Source: RPQJ01 sp963706755
GTDB lineage: Bacteria; Pseudomonadota; Gammaproteobacteria; Steroidobacterales; Steroidobacteraceae
DNA: 64,000 nucleotides
Assembly: GCA_963706755.1 (NCBI GenBank)
Contig: CAVPNH010000003.1
Location: 124,001-188,000 of the forward strand
Direction of reading: 5' to 3'
Shown here: positions 51,663 through 62,452 of the stretch, in pieces
Layout: each line of letters opens with the position of its first letter
Numbering within the stretch: the first letter of the stretch is position 1
Position numbers and translations under genes: made by a program
Notes under the pieces: generated by a model
The model's database searches: none
Seen by the model: the letters and a program-made list of their open reading frames with translations, nothing else
Told to the model about the DNA's origin: nothing

Positions 51663-52559
51663 TCAGCGGCCGGACCCGGGTCCGTCCTGCTCAAGTTCGC
51701 ACCGCGCGACCAGCGGCGAGCGGTTGATCCCGCGCACCACGTGGCCCGTCCAGCGCGCCGGCAGGCCGGCCAGCGCTGCGCGCGCCTCGGCCTCGCCCGG
51801 CATCGCCGCGTAAACGCAGGAGCCGGTGCCCGTGAGCCGCGCCGGACCGAACCGATCGAGCCAGTCCAGCGCTTCGGCCACCGCCGGAAAACGCCGCCTG
51901 ACGACCGGTTCGCAGTCGTTCCGTCCGCCTGCCATCAGGAAACCGCGAATTGTGATTACCGCGGAATCCCTTGTCAATTCAGGGGCTTTAAAGACTTCAG
52001 CGGTGCCCACGGTCGCGTCCGGACGGATGAGCACGTACCAGGGCTCCGGGAAGTCCACGGGCGTGAGCACTTCGCCCACGCCTTCGGCCCAGGCCGCCCG
52101 TCCGTGGACGAATACCGGCACGTCGGCCCCGAGTTCCAGCCCGATCTTGGCAAGCTCATCCAAGGACAGGCCTAATCCCCCACAATTGGTTCAGTCCGAC
52201 CAGGACAGACGCAGCGTCCGAACTGCCGCCGCCCACTCCACCCTGCATCGGGAGTCGTTTCGTAAGCCTCTATTGCCACCCCGGCCCCTGGCCCGCGACT
52301 CATGGCGAGCAACCGTCGCGCCGCGCGAACCGCCAGGTCGTCCGCCGCGGGTACACCGGGAACGTCGCCGACACGCTCGATCACCCCCGCCGGCCGCTGC
52401 CAGAAACGGATCTCGTCGCAGAGATCGATGAACTGGAACGCCGTCTGCAGCAGGTGGTATCCGTCCGCCCGGCGGCCGACGACGTGCAGGAACAGGTTCA
52501 GCTTGCCCGGCGCCGGCCAGGGATCCGGCCTGCCCAGGGGACACACCCAGGTCGCTCAT
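51663..52559 (-). CDS. ispE: 4-diphosphocytidyl-2-C-methyl-D-erythritol kinase (frameshifted)
   Basis: GHMP kinase of the non-mevalonate isoprenoid pathway; it phosphorylates CDP-methylerythritol. The N-terminal part shows PAPGKLNLFLHVVGRRADGY and LLQTAFQFIDLCDEIRFWQR; the GHMP ATP loop region (near GWSGRRQFGR, 52195-52240) is garbled; the C-terminal part has MDELAKIGLELGADVPVFVH and LTGTGSCVYA. At least two breaks (near 52140-52200 and 52505-52545) split the frame. Because the gene is normally essential and otherwise complete, sequence error is the likely cause. Its ATG overlaps the lolB stop as ATGA. Confidence 0.87.
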
Positions 52560-53148
52560 GGCCCGTGACCGGCGGCCGGTGAGACCTGCCATTCGTCCAC
52601 CATGACCTTGAGCCTCACGCCTTCGCGGACGGCCGTGAACCGTGCCGGCAGCGACACGCCGTGAGTGGAGTTGAACGCGTCGTAGCCGATGCGCCAGCCG
52701 GCCTGATCGATCACCCGCAGCGGCGGCTTCGCGGCGTCCGCGACCTCTGCCGGTCCGTCAGGGGCGGGCACGCCGAGCATCCAGTAGCGCAGGTCGGCCC
52801 AGGGCAGGTCCGCACCGAGGCGCGCGCGCAGCAGCGCCCGCGTCTCCTCGGTGTCGAGCCGGCGTCCTTCGTCGTCGGTGACGCTGAGGTCCTCGCCTTG
52901 CGCGGTCACCCGCAGCGCTCCCGCGCCCAGCGGACCGCGCAGCGACAGCGTGGTCGCATCCGCGCTGCTGCTCCCAGGTGAACGATCCGCTGCCGCCCTT
53001 GTCCGTTCGCGGCGAGCGCGAGGCGGCCGGTCGCAGTCCACGCGGCGTATGCAGAAGGATTCGCGGGCACGAACGGCGGGCGCTGCGACGGGAGCCACGG
53101 CGCAGCCACCGAGGGCCGCCAGGACCAGTAGCGCAGCGACCGGCGCAT
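52556..53148 (-). CDS. lolB: Outer-membrane lipoprotein localisation factor LolB (frameshifted)
   Basis: Receives lipoproteins from LolA at the outer membrane. About 195 residues across two or three breaks. The start reads MRRSL and, after a shift, ALLVLAALGGCAVAPVAAPA, a lipoprotein signal with Cys in LGGC. After another shift comes YAAWTATGRLALA and the LolB core (LSLRGPLGAGALRVTAQGED, WADLRYWMLGVPAPDGPAEV, IGYDAF, LPARFTAVREGVRLKVMVDE). It overlaps the TPR gene stop by one base and ispE by four. Confidence 0.82.
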
Positions 53149-54844
53149 CACTTCCCGGCGCGGGCGATTCGCTTCTCGAGCGCGCTCTGTTGCCCGGATG
53201 TTGCACGAGCGCCTCCTCCATGTCTTGCGCGCCGCATCCTCGTCGCCCATGGCCCACTGGACTTCGCCGAGATGCAGGCTGATCTCAGCGTCGTCGGCCC
53301 GCTCACGCGCACGCTGCAGGTGCTCGAGCGCCTGCGCGAAATTCTTCTCGCCGGTAGAGCACCCATCCCATGCTGTCCAGCACGGCGGCACTATCGGGCG
53401 TCTGCGCCAGCGCGGCACTCACGAGCGAGCGCGCCTCGGCGAGATCCCGGTCCTGATCCGCGAGCGTGTAGCCGAGCGCGTTCTGCACCACCGGGTCGCC
53501 CGGCCTCTCCTCGAGCAGCTTGCGAAGCTCGCGCACCGAGGCGTCGCCACGGCCGAGGCGCTCGTAGGCGAAGACGCGGGCGAGCCGCAGGTCCAGCACC
53601 TCCGGGTACTTCGCGAGGCCCGCGTCGAGCACGCCAGCGCGCGCTTGTCGTCGTCCATCGAGGACAGCAGCCCGGCCCGCGCCATCACGACCCGCGGCCC
53701 CAGCGAAGGCTCCTTGCACGGCCGAACTGCTCCAGGTACTCGAGGCCGGCATCCACGCCGTCCTTCTTCGCCTTCATGAATCGCCACGCGCTGCTGTGCG
53801 GCGATAGCCTGGTCGCCGCCCGTGACCCGCGAGTAGTAGCGGATCGCGCCCTCCTGGTCGTCGCGCCGCTCGGCGACCACGCCGAGGTAATACAGCGCGT
53901 CGTAGGACTGCGAGCCCATGGACAGCAGTTCCTCGAAGCGCGCATTCGCGCCCTTCAGGTCGTCGCTCTGCAGGTCGAGCATGCCGAGCGTGCGCACCGC
54001 GGCCGGCACGACCATGGTTCCCGTCGCGTAGGGCGTGAGGATGGCGCGCGCCTCCTCGTCGTGCCCGGTGCTCGCGAGCACCAGCGCGTATTCCATGTGG
54101 GTCGCCACGTCGGCGTCCGGGGCCAGCGCGAGGTCGCGCGCCATGGCGAGGCCCTCTTCCTCCCGCCCGGACGCAATCGTCGCCCGGGCGAGCAGCAGCT
54201 TCGCCGGAACCCAGTACGGTGCGAGCCGCGCTGCCTCCTGGGCGCTCTGCATCGCGAGCGCGTAGTTCTCGGAATGCAGCGCCGCGTTGCCGAGCGCGTC
54301 CTGCCCCTCGGCCACCTTCGGGTTCAGCGCCGACGAGGCGGCGGAAGAGTTCGGTGACGTCGGGCGCGGTCGCCTCGTCCATGATGACCGGCAGCAGGGC
54401 CATGTAGCCGGCGGCCGGGCTCACATAGGCCGTCTCGACCAGTGTCCGGAAGTGCGTTTCGGCTGTGTCGATGCGGTGCAGGGCGAGCGCCGCCACTCCG
54501 GCGAATCGCTCCGCCTGCTCGCTCGACGGGTTGATCTTGAGCCAGCGCTCGGCCGAGAGCAGCGCATCCGAGAACTGGAAGTTCTCGAACGCGATGTGGC
54601 TCGCCTGCTCGGCGACCGCCTCGTCGTCGGAGGCCTCCGCCGCCAGGCGGTAGGCCCTCGCCGCCGACGGCAGGTCCCCGCGCCCAGTGCGGCGTCGCCC
54701 TCGGCGACGCAGCGGTCTCGGGCCCGGATCGGGGTCGGCACCGGCGGCGGCGGCCAGCGCACCGGGGGAAGTCGCGAAGGAGACGGATAGCAGGAGGAGC
54801 GCCGGCACGAGCAGTCGCCGGGCGAGAATGAGGGGTTTCCACAT
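53148..54844 (-). CDS. Secreted TPR protein upstream of lolB (frameshifted)
   Basis: Tetratricopeptide-repeat protein of about 560 residues with a signal peptide (LLVPALLLLSVSFATSPGAL). Repeats are visible in several frames: ALHSENYALAMQSAQEAARL, ARFEELLSMGSQSYDALYYL and AVLDSMGWVLYRREE near the C-terminus. Breaks lie near 53350, 53640, 53720, 53790, 54330 and 54690. This protein precedes lolB in many gammaproteobacteria and is of unknown function; a role in outer-membrane lipoprotein or envelope assembly is only inferred. The stop (TGA) and lolB start share one base. Confidence 0.78.
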
Positions 54845-54933
54845 GGTCCGCTCACTATAGCGGAAGCGCCGCTGCGCTTGTGTTGCCACTGGCCATCACC
54901 CAGAATTTCGCGATTTCCCCGACCGGAAACCAG

Positions 54934-56186
54934 ATGTCCCTCGTCGTCGTCGGCATCAATCACCGCACCGCACCCGTGGAGGTGCGCGAGCGCGTGGTAT
55001 TCGAGCCGGCGCGCATGCCCGAGGCCCTGCGCGAGCTGGCGGCCCTGCCTGCGGTCCAGCGAGTCGCTGATCGTCTCCACCTGCAACCGCACCGAGATCT
55101 ATTGTGCGACCGAATCCGGGACGGCCGATGTCGGCGACTGGCTGCAGCGTTACCACCAGCTCGGGTCGAGCATCCACCACTGCCTCTACCGGCACGAGGA
55201 CATGCGCGCCGTCTCGCACGTGTTCTCCGTCGCCTCGGGGCTCGACTCGCTGGTGCTCGGCGAGCCGCAGATCCTCGGGCAGCTCAAGGACTCCTATCGC
55301 GTCGCACAGGAAGCGGGCACCACGGGCCCGGAGCTGAACCGCCTCTTCCAGGCGGCCTTCTCGGTGGCCAAGCGCGTGCGGACCGACACCGAGATCGGCG
55401 CGAACGCCGTGTCGGTCGCCTATGCGGCGGTGCGCATGGCCCGGACCGTCTTCTCGAGCTTCGAGAATCGGACCGCGCTGCTGGTCGGCGCGGGCGAAAC
55501 GATCGCGCTCGCCGCGCGCCACCTGCACGCCGACGGCCTGCGCCGCATGATCGTCGCCAACAGGAGCATGGACCGCGCGCGCGAACTCGCGGCCGAGTTC
55601 CAGGGCTTCGCCATCGGCCTCGACGAAATCACCTCGCACCTGCGCGAAGCGGACATCGTCATCGCCTCGACCGCGAGCCCGAACCCGATCATCACCCGCG
55701 CGATGGCCAGGATGCGCTGCGTGCCCGCAAGCGCCGGCCGATGTTCATGGTGGACATCGCCGTTCCCCGCGACATCGAGCCCGAGGTCGCGGAACTCGAG
55801 GACGTCTATCTGTTCACGATCGACGACCTGCAGACGGTCGTGAACGAGAACATGGAGGGCCGGCGCGCAGGCCGCCCGAAAAGCAGAGCAGATGATCAGT
55901 CGGAGTCGATCGTTTCGAGACGCAGGCCCGCTCCGGGAAGGCGGCGCCCACGATCCGCCGCCTGCGCGAGCACGCGGAACAGGCACGGCGTCATACGCTG
56001 GACCAGGCCCGGCACATGATCGCGGCCGGCCGCAGCGCCGAGGAGGTCCTCGAATTCCTGTCGTCGACGCTAACCAACCGCCTGATCCACGCGCCGAGCC
56101 AGCGGCTGCGCGACGCCGCCGAGACGGGCGACGGCGGGATCATCGACACGATCGCCGACATCTACCACCTCGACCGCGAGCGATGA
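54934..56186 (+). CDS. hemA: Glutamyl-tRNA reductase (frameshifted)
   Basis: First enzyme of the C5 tetrapyrrole pathway; reduces glutamyl-tRNA to glutamate-1-semialdehyde. Reading across breaks gives about 418 residues: SLVVVGINHRTAPVEVRERV, the catalytic cysteine in STCNRTEIYC, HVFSVASGLDSLVLGEPQIL, the NADPH site LVGAGETIALAARHL, and a C-terminal dimerisation helix ending DTIADIYHLDRER. Breaks are near 55060, 55712, 55870 and 55920. It diverges from the TPR gene across 89 bases and overlaps prfA as ATGA. Confidence 0.9.
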
Positions 56187-57265
56187 AGGACTCGATCCGA
56201 CGCAGGCTGGAGAAGACGGTCGAGCGCTTCGAGGAGGTGGGCGCCCTGCTCGCCGAGCCCGACGCCGCGGTCAAGCCCGGGCGCTTCCGCGACCTGTCGG
56301 TCGAGTACTCGCGGCTCGAGCCCGTCGCGGGCCGGTTCCGCGAGTTCGCGCCGCCTGGAGGGCGAGCGGCGCAAGCGCGGAGGAGATGGCCCGGCGGCGC
56401 GGACGCCGAGATGCGCGTGCTCGCGGAGGAGGAACTTCGCGACCTGGACGCACGACTCGAGACGGAGTCGGCCGAACTCGCCAGGCTGCTGCTGCCCAAA
56501 GACCCGCGCGACGAGAGCAACATCTTCCTCGAGGTCAGGGCCGGGACGGGCGGCGACGAGGCGGCGATCTTCGCCGGCGACCTGTTCCGCATGTACGCGC
56601 GCTATGCCGAGCGGCAAGGCTGGCGCGTCGAGATCCTGAGCGAGAGTCCGGGCGAGCACGGCGGCTACCGCGAGGTCATCAGCCGCGTGGTTGGCAAGGG
56701 CGTGTACTCGCGCCTCAAGTTCGAGTCGGGCACGCACCGCGTGCAGCGCGTGCCGGCGACCGAGGCGCAGGGACGCATCCACACCTCGGCCTGCACCGTG
56801 GCGATCCTGCCGGAACTCGAGGAAGTCGACGAGGTCGCGCTCAATCCCGCGGACCTGCGCGTCGACACCTATCGCGCCTCCGGCGCCGGCGGCCAGCACG
56901 TCAACAAGACCGACTCCGCGATCCGCATCACGCACCTGCCGACGGGCATCGTCGTCGAGTGCCAGGACGAGCGCTCGCAGCACAAGAATCGCTCGCGCGC
57001 GATGTCGCTGCTGCGCGCCCGCCTGCTCGAGGCCGAGCAGCAGAAGCAGGCGTCGCAGCAGGCGCAGGAGCGCAAGCTCCAGGTCGGCAGCGGCGACCGC
57101 TCCGAGCGCATCCGCACCTACAACTACCCGCAGGCCCGCGTCACCGACCATCGCATCAACCTGACCATCTACCAGCTTGCCGCGGTGATGGAAGGCGCGC
57201 TCGACGAGGTCATCGGGCCGCTGCAGCAGGAATGGCAGGCCGAACAGCTCGCGAGCCTGCAGTGA
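56183..57265 (+). CDS. prfA: Peptide chain release factor 1
   Basis: Decodes UAA and UAG and triggers peptide release. The 360-residue frame is open, with the GGQ motif at 236-238 in GAGGQHVNKTDSA and the family segments IFLEVRAGTGGDEAAIFAGD and KFESGTHRVQRVP. The anticodon-like PxT motif is present in RVPATEAQGRIHTSA. Residues about 54-75 read as nonsense (PPGGRAAQARRRWPG) although another frame gives RLEGERRKR and EEMARGADAEMR, so compensating indels (near 56353-56400) scramble a short stretch. Methylated on the GGQ glutamine by PrmC, encoded next. Confidence 0.93.
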   Translation: MKDSIRRRLEKTVERFEEVGALLAEPDAAVKPGRFRDLSVEYSRLEPVAGRFREFAPPGGRAAQARRRWPGGADAEMRVLAEEELRDLDARLETESAELARLLLPKDPRDESNIFLEVRAGTGGDEAAIFAGDLFRMYARYAERQGWRVEILSESPGEHGGYREVISRVVGKGVYSRLKFESGTHRVQRVPATEAQGRIHTSACTVAILPELEEVDEVALNPADLRVDTYRASGAGGQHVNKTDSAIRITHLPTGIVVECQDERSQHKNRSRAMSLLRARLLEAEQQKQASQQAQERKLQVGSGDRSERIRTYNYPQARVTDHRINLTIYQLAAVMEGALDEVIGPLQQEWQAEQLASLQ

Positions 57266-57284
57266 GCCGCAGGACCGATGCGCG

Positions 57285-58138
57285 ATGGCAACGGAAATCC
57301 ACGCGCTGATCGAGGAAGGCGCTGCACGACTCGCGCGCGTCGTGGACAACCCGCGCCTGGACGCCGAGATCCTGCTCGCGGCGGCGCTGGGGCAGTCCCG
57401 TTCGTACCTCGCGGCCTATCCCGAGCGACAGGTCCTCGACTGCGACGCGACCGACCGCTACGAGGCGTGCCTCACGCGCCGCGCGCATGGCGAGCCGGTC
57501 GCATACATCCTCGGCGAGAAGGAATTCTGGTCCCTGCCGCTGCTGGTCGGGCCGGCCGTGCTGATTCCGCAGGCCGGAGACCGAACTCGTCGTCGAGCGT
57601 GCGCTCGCGCACCTGCCGGCCGAGGCTGAAGTTCCAGGTGCTTGACCTCGCGACGGGCAGCGGCGCGATCGCGCTCGCAATCGCGCGCGAGCGCCCGCCT
57701 GCAAGGTCGTCGCGACCGACATCTCCGCGGACGCGGTGACGGTCGCCGATTCGCAACGCGGCCCGCCTCGGCCTCGAACGCGTCCAGTTCCACGTGGGCT
57801 CGTGGTTCGAGCCGCTGCGCAACCGCGTGTTCGACCTGATCGCGAGCAATCCACCCTACGTTGCCGACGGTGATACGCGGCTCGAGACGTCAGTGCGGCG
57901 ATTCGAGCCGCACGCGGCGCTGTTCGCCGGCGTCACGGGCCTGGAAGCGCTGGGTGCGATTGCGACCGGCGCGCCGCGGCACTTGAAGCCCGGGGGCTGG
58001 CTGCTGCTCGAGCATGGCGATCGGCAGGGTGAGTCCGTGCGCGGCCTGCTGCTGGCCCAGGGCTTCGAGGCGGTGGCGACGCATCGCGACCTCGCGGGCC
58101 TCGACCGCTGCACGGAAGGCCGCTGGCCGGGCCCATAG
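57285..58138 (+). CDS. prmC: Release factor glutamine methyltransferase (frameshifted)
   Basis: SAM-dependent enzyme that methylates the GGQ glutamine of release factors. About 284 residues across breaks: ARVVDNPRLDAEILLAAALG, RAHGEPVAYILGEKEFWSLP, the SAM site FQVLDLATGSGAIALAIARE, and the catalytic NPPY in IASNPPYVADGDTRL. Breaks are near 57580-57640, 57700 and 57755. The last frame ends at 58138; a further shift could extend it to a TAG at 58195-58197 that overlaps the menE stop. Partner of prfA directly upstream. Confidence 0.87.
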
Positions 58139-58193
58139 TCGTCGTCGCGGAACGCAACGCCGTGTGCGTCCGCGCGCAGCTACCGGGCGAGGT

Positions 58194-59656
58194 CTAGATC
58201 GCGCCCAGCAGGCGCCGCTGGAGCTTGCCCGCGACCGTACGCGGCAGGGCCGGCACGAACCGGAATTCGCGCGGCCGCTTGAAACCGGCGAGCCGGCTTC
58301 GGCAGTGCTCCGAGAGAGTCGCCGCATCCGTCGCGATTCCCTCCTTCGCGACGATCCAGGCCACGACGCGTTCCCCGAGGTCGCCGTCCGGCAGGCCCGC
58401 CACGCCCGCGTCCGCGACGGACGCGTGCCCGAGCAGCACGGCTTCGACCTCCGCCGGGTACACATTTTCGCCGCCCGACACGATGAGGTCGTCCCTCCGG
58501 TCGAGGACCTGCAGGCCGCCGCCCGCGTCGAGAATGCCGATGTCGCCCGTGTGCAGCCATCCGTCCTGCAACGCCCGCGCCGTCGCGGACGGATCGTTAG
58601 GTAGCCCAGCATCATCGTCGGCCCGCGAACGAGGATTTCGCCCGGCTCGCCCGCGGGAACGTCCTTCCCATCGACGACGATGCGCAGTTCGTTCCCGGGC
58701 AAGGCATGCATCGGTGACGGGCCCGCCGCGCGCGACCGCGGCGGCCGCGCGGTCGCGACCTGCGACGTGGCCTCCGTGAGGCCGTAGGTCGGACAGACGG
58801 GATATCCCGCCTCGCAGGCCCGACCGAGCAGCTCGGGCGACGCGGCGGCACCGCCCAGCAGCAGCACCTTGAGACCCGCGGGTGCGGGTCGCCCGCCACG
58901 ATGGGCCAGCAGCCGCGAGAGCATGGTGGGCACCAGCGAGATGCCGGCGATGTCGCCCGCGTCGAGCGCGTCGCTCACCGCCGCGGCATCGAATCGCGCA
59001 TGCAGGCGGATCGGGCCGCCGAAGAGCACGCTGCGCACGAGGATCGAGAGGCCACCCACGTGGAACAGCGGCATGCAGGCGAGCCACCGTTCCGCGATGG
59101 CGGAACCGAGCGGGTCGGCGGCCGCGAGCGCGCTCGCCGCAAAGTTGGTCCAGCAGAGGCACGCGCCCTTCGAGCGCCCCGACGTGCCGGACGTGAAGAG
59201 CACGGCCAGGACCGTATCGTCCGAAGCCGCCTCACCCGGCAGCCGGCCGCACGCGTCAGGCAACGCGGCCAGCTCCGGCGCAGGCTTGACCGCGAGCGCC
59301 GGCAGATGCGCGGCGATTTCCGCGAGCCGCGGGTCACCCGCCTCGCCCAGCAGGACTCCGGCGCGAGCATCGCGGAGCTGCTGGACCAGTTCATGTGTCG
59401 TGAGACGCACATTGAGCGGCAGGGCGGCCCGACCGGCCAGCGCGAGGGCAGCGAACCAGCCGACGAACCGCGCATCACCGGGCAGGAGCAGCGCGACCGG
59501 CGCATCAGCGGGCTGCACGGTGGCAACGACGTGCGCAGCGCCTCGCCGCGCCCGATCGGCCAGGTCCGCGAAGGTCCAGGTCGAATCCCCGGACTCGATC
59601 GCCGGCGCGTCGGGCGTCATTCCAGCACGCGACAGGAGCGCAAGGCCGAAGCTCAC
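58194..59656 (-). CDS. menE: O-succinylbenzoate-CoA ligase (frameshifted)
   Basis: AMP-forming ligase of menaquinone synthesis, about 487 residues. The adenylate motif is VLFTSGTSGRSKGACLCWTN (P-loop), then CPTYGLTEATSQVA (A5) and, after a single break near 58600, DGWLHTGDIGILDAGGGLQV (A7) and GENVYPAEVE. The C-terminal lysine is in VAGKLQRRLLG. The start is a GTG at 59656 overlapping the menC stop as GTGA. Other acyl-CoA ligases share the motifs, but the flanking menC and menB leave little doubt. Confidence 0.88.
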
Positions 59657-60737
59657 GGCGCGATCCCCAGCCCGGCTGCCGCGGCCACTGCGACGCGGCC
59701 GCCGTGACCATCGACGGGCTCGGCGACGTCGCGACTGAAGAGTCCGTCGGTGCGAAGCCCGTGCAAGGCCGCGGCATCGCCCCACGCGGCCGCGCAGTGC
59801 AGCGCGTGACGGGCACCGACGGCGCTCTCGAACGCGTGGGAAAAGACCACTTCGCTGCCGGCCTTGCGCACCAGCGTGGCAATCTCGAGCGCACGCGCCG
59901 CGCCGCCCAGCGTGGCGGGCTTCAGCACGAAGACCTGCGCGGCTTCGGCCGCGATCAGGCGCAATGCGCCCTCTTCGGTCGCGACCGATTCATCCACGGC
60001 GATCCGCACGCCCGCCCGCGATCGCAGCCGCACGAGTCCCTCGACGTCGTCGGCCGGGAGCGGCTGCTCGACGTAGTCGAACCCGAATTCCTCGAGGGCA
60101 GCCAGGGCTTCCTCCGCGACGCGCCTGCTCCAGGCGCCATTCGCGTCGCCACGAAGCCGGATGCCCGGCCCAAGTCCTGCGCGGGCCGCGCGAGCCCGCG
60201 CGACATCCTCGGCCTGCGAGCCCGTGCCGAGCTTGAGCTTGGCGGCGCGAAAGCCCGCGGCACGCACGCCCTCAGCCTCGATGCCGAGCGCAACGGGATC
60301 ATTCTCGATGAGCAACGCGTGAACCGGGACTTCGCGCAGGACCGCTCCGCAGAAGCGGAACGCCGCGCGACGCGAGCAGGTCGGCGAGCGGCAGTCCGGC
60401 GCGACGGGCGGCGAGATCCCACAGCGCGCCCTGCACGGCCGCGCGGGCAGCGGGCGCGTTGCGCAACCTGAGCGCGATGGGCACCGGCCACTCGCCCGGC
60501 TCGATGCTCGATCCCGACGAGCAGGCGCGCGACGTCATCGAGCGCCGCGAGCGCATCGTCCGTGCTCTCGGTGCCGAAGCCCGGCCACGGCGCCGCCTCG
60601 CCAAGACCCGTCAGTCCGTCCCCGTCGCCCGCCGCGAAGATGACGACGCGTCGCTCGACGAACTCGCCGCGCGAGGTCCGGACCGGCCGCGCGAACTCGA
60701 GCCGCGTCGGGCGGGCCTGGGCCTCGCAGATCCTCAC
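59653..60737 (-). CDS. menC: O-succinylbenzoate synthase (frameshifted)
   Basis: Enolase-superfamily dehydratase that turns SHCHC into O-succinylbenzoate. The N-terminal part (LEFARPVRTSRGEFVERRVV and GLGEAAPWPGFGTESTDDAL) and the barrel (AAKLKLGTG with the catalytic lysine, LRGDANGAWS, YVEQPLPADDVEGL, IAVDESV, FVLKPATLGG with the second lysine) lie in different frames, broken near 60320 and 60510. The metal ligands D, E and D are present. The GTG at 60737 overlaps the menA stop as GTGA. Family-typical length of about 360 residues. Confidence 0.86.
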
Positions 60738-61620
60738 AGCGCCAGGCCGAGCGCGAACAGCAGGCCGAAGACGACTTCGAGGCGCGCGGTCTGCACCAGG
60801 CAGCCATTGAGCGCCAGGCCGCGTTCGTGGCGCATGCGTCCTGCCAGGCCCGACGGCCAGCGGCAGCGACAGCCACGGGAGCAGCGCCCACGCATCCGCG
60901 AGGCCGCGCCACCACAGGACCGGGGGCACGACGTAGGCCGCCGCAAGCAGTGCCAGGTAATAGCTGCGCGTGGCACGATCACCGAGGCGCACCGCGAGCG
61001 TGAGCTTGCCGGCGCGCGCGTCGGTCTCGATGTCCCGCAGGTTGTTCACCACGAGAATCGCCGTCGCAAGTGCGCCGATCGGCACCGACGCCAGGATCAC
61101 CAGCGGCGACACGTGCTGCGCCTGCACGAAGTACGTGCCCGCCACGGCGCCGAGGCCGAAGAACAGGAACACGCTCAGGTCGCCGAGCCCGAGGTAGCCG
61201 TAGGGCTTCGGTCCGCCGGTGTAGAGATACGCCGCCGCGATGGACAGCAGGCCGAGCGCGAGCACCGGCCAGCCGGCCACGGCCGTGAGGTAGAGACCCA
61301 CGACCGCCGCGCCTGCGAATGCGATCCACATGGCGCGCTTCATCTGCGCGGCGCTGATCCAGCCCTGCTGTGTCGCGCGTTGCGGTCCGAGCCGGTGCTC
61401 GTTGTCGGCGCCGCGCTCGAAATCGAAGACGTCGTTCGCGAAATTGGCCCCGACCTGCAGCAGGGACGCGCCGATCAGGGCTGCGACGGCGGGCCCGGCC
61501 GCGAACACGCCGTCGGCCCATGCGGCGCCGACGCCGACGAACACCGGGGCCGCCGACGCCGTGAGCGTCGCCGGCCGGATCGCAAGCCACCACGCCGAGC
61601 GTGCGCTTACGGTCGCCATG
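60734..61620 (-). CDS. menA: 1,4-dihydroxy-2-naphthoate polyprenyltransferase (frameshifted)
   Basis: UbiA-family membrane enzyme that attaches the prenyl tail to DHNA. About 295 residues, nine hydrophobic segments, and the two aspartate-rich motifs NFANDVFDFERGAD (first) and NNLRDIETDARAGKLTLAVR (second). One break near 60850 separates the last helix (VQTARLEVVFGLLFALGLAL). Start at the ATG at 61620, which overlaps the menB end by 14 bases. The position between menB and menC supports MenA over UbiA. Confidence 0.87.
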
Positions 61621-62452
61621 GGAACCGCGAGAAGTCCGGCGGACGCTTTTCGTTGTAGGCGTCGCGGCCTTCCTGCGCCTCCTCCGTCATGTAGAAGAGC
61701 TGCGTGGCGTGGCCGGCCAGTTCCTGGATGCCGGCCTGACCGTCGAGTTCCGCGTTGAACGCAGCCTTCAGGCAGCGGATCGCGAACGGGCTGTGCTGCA
61801 GGATGCGGCGACCCCAGGCCACGGCCGTCGCCTCGAGATCCGCAACCGGCACCACCTTGTTCACCAGGCCCATAGCCAGCGCCTCCTGGGCGTCGTACTG
61901 CTCGCACAGGTACCAGATCTCGCGCGCCTTCTTCTGGCCGACGATGCGGGCGAGGTACGAGGAGCCGAAACCGCCGTCGAACGAGCCGACCCGCGGGCCC
62001 GTCTGCCCGAAGCGCGCGTTCTCCGCGGCGATGGTGAGATCGCAGACGACGTGCAGCACGTGTCCCCCGCCGATCGCGTAGCCCGCGACCGCCGCGATGA
62101 CGGGCTTGGGAAGCGATCGGATCAGCCGCTGCAGGTCGAGCACGTTCAGCCTGGGCACGCCGTCGTCGCCGACGTAGCCCTCGTTGCCGCGGATGCGCTG
62201 GTCGCCACCCGAGCAGAACGCGAGGTCGCCTTCGCCGGTGAAGATGATGACGCCGATCGTGCCGTCCTCGCGCGCCCGCGAGAAGGCGTCGATGAGTTCG
62301 AACAGCGTCTTCGGCCGGAAGGCGTTGCGCACTTCCGGCCTGCAGATCGTGATCTTCGCGAGGCCGCCATCCTTCTCGAAGCGGATGTCCTCGTAGTCGC
62401 GGACGGCCTGCCAGTTCGGCCGGCCCTGCGCCGCCTGGGTCGTGTCGGTCAT
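61607..62452 (-). CDS. menB: 1,4-dihydroxy-2-naphthoyl-CoA synthase
   Basis: Crotonase-fold enzyme that closes O-succinylbenzoyl-CoA into DHNA-CoA. The 281-residue frame is intact. Diagnostic stretches are EVRNAFRPKTLFELIDAFSR, FCSGGDQRIRGNEGYVGDDG, IGGGHVLHVVCDLTIAAENA, the catalytic aspartate/glycine region GPRVGSFDGGFGSSYLARIV, and the C-terminal EGRDAYNEKRPPDFSRFPWR. The start ATG overlaps the menH stop as ATGA. Confidence 0.94.
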   Translation of the reverse strand: MTDTTQAAQGRPNWQAVRDYEDIRFEKDGGLAKITICRPEVRNAFRPKTLFELIDAFSRAREDGTIGVIIFTGEGDLAFCSGGDQRIRGNEGYVGDDGVPRLNVLDLQRLIRSLPKPVIAAVAGYAIGGGHVLHVVCDLTIAAENARFGQTGPRVGSFDGGFGSSYLARIVGQKKAREIWYLCEQYDAQEALAMGLVNKVVPVADLEATAVAWGRRILQHSPFAIRCLKAAFNAELDGQAGIQELAGHATQLFYMTEEAQEGRDAYNEKRPPDFSRFPWRP

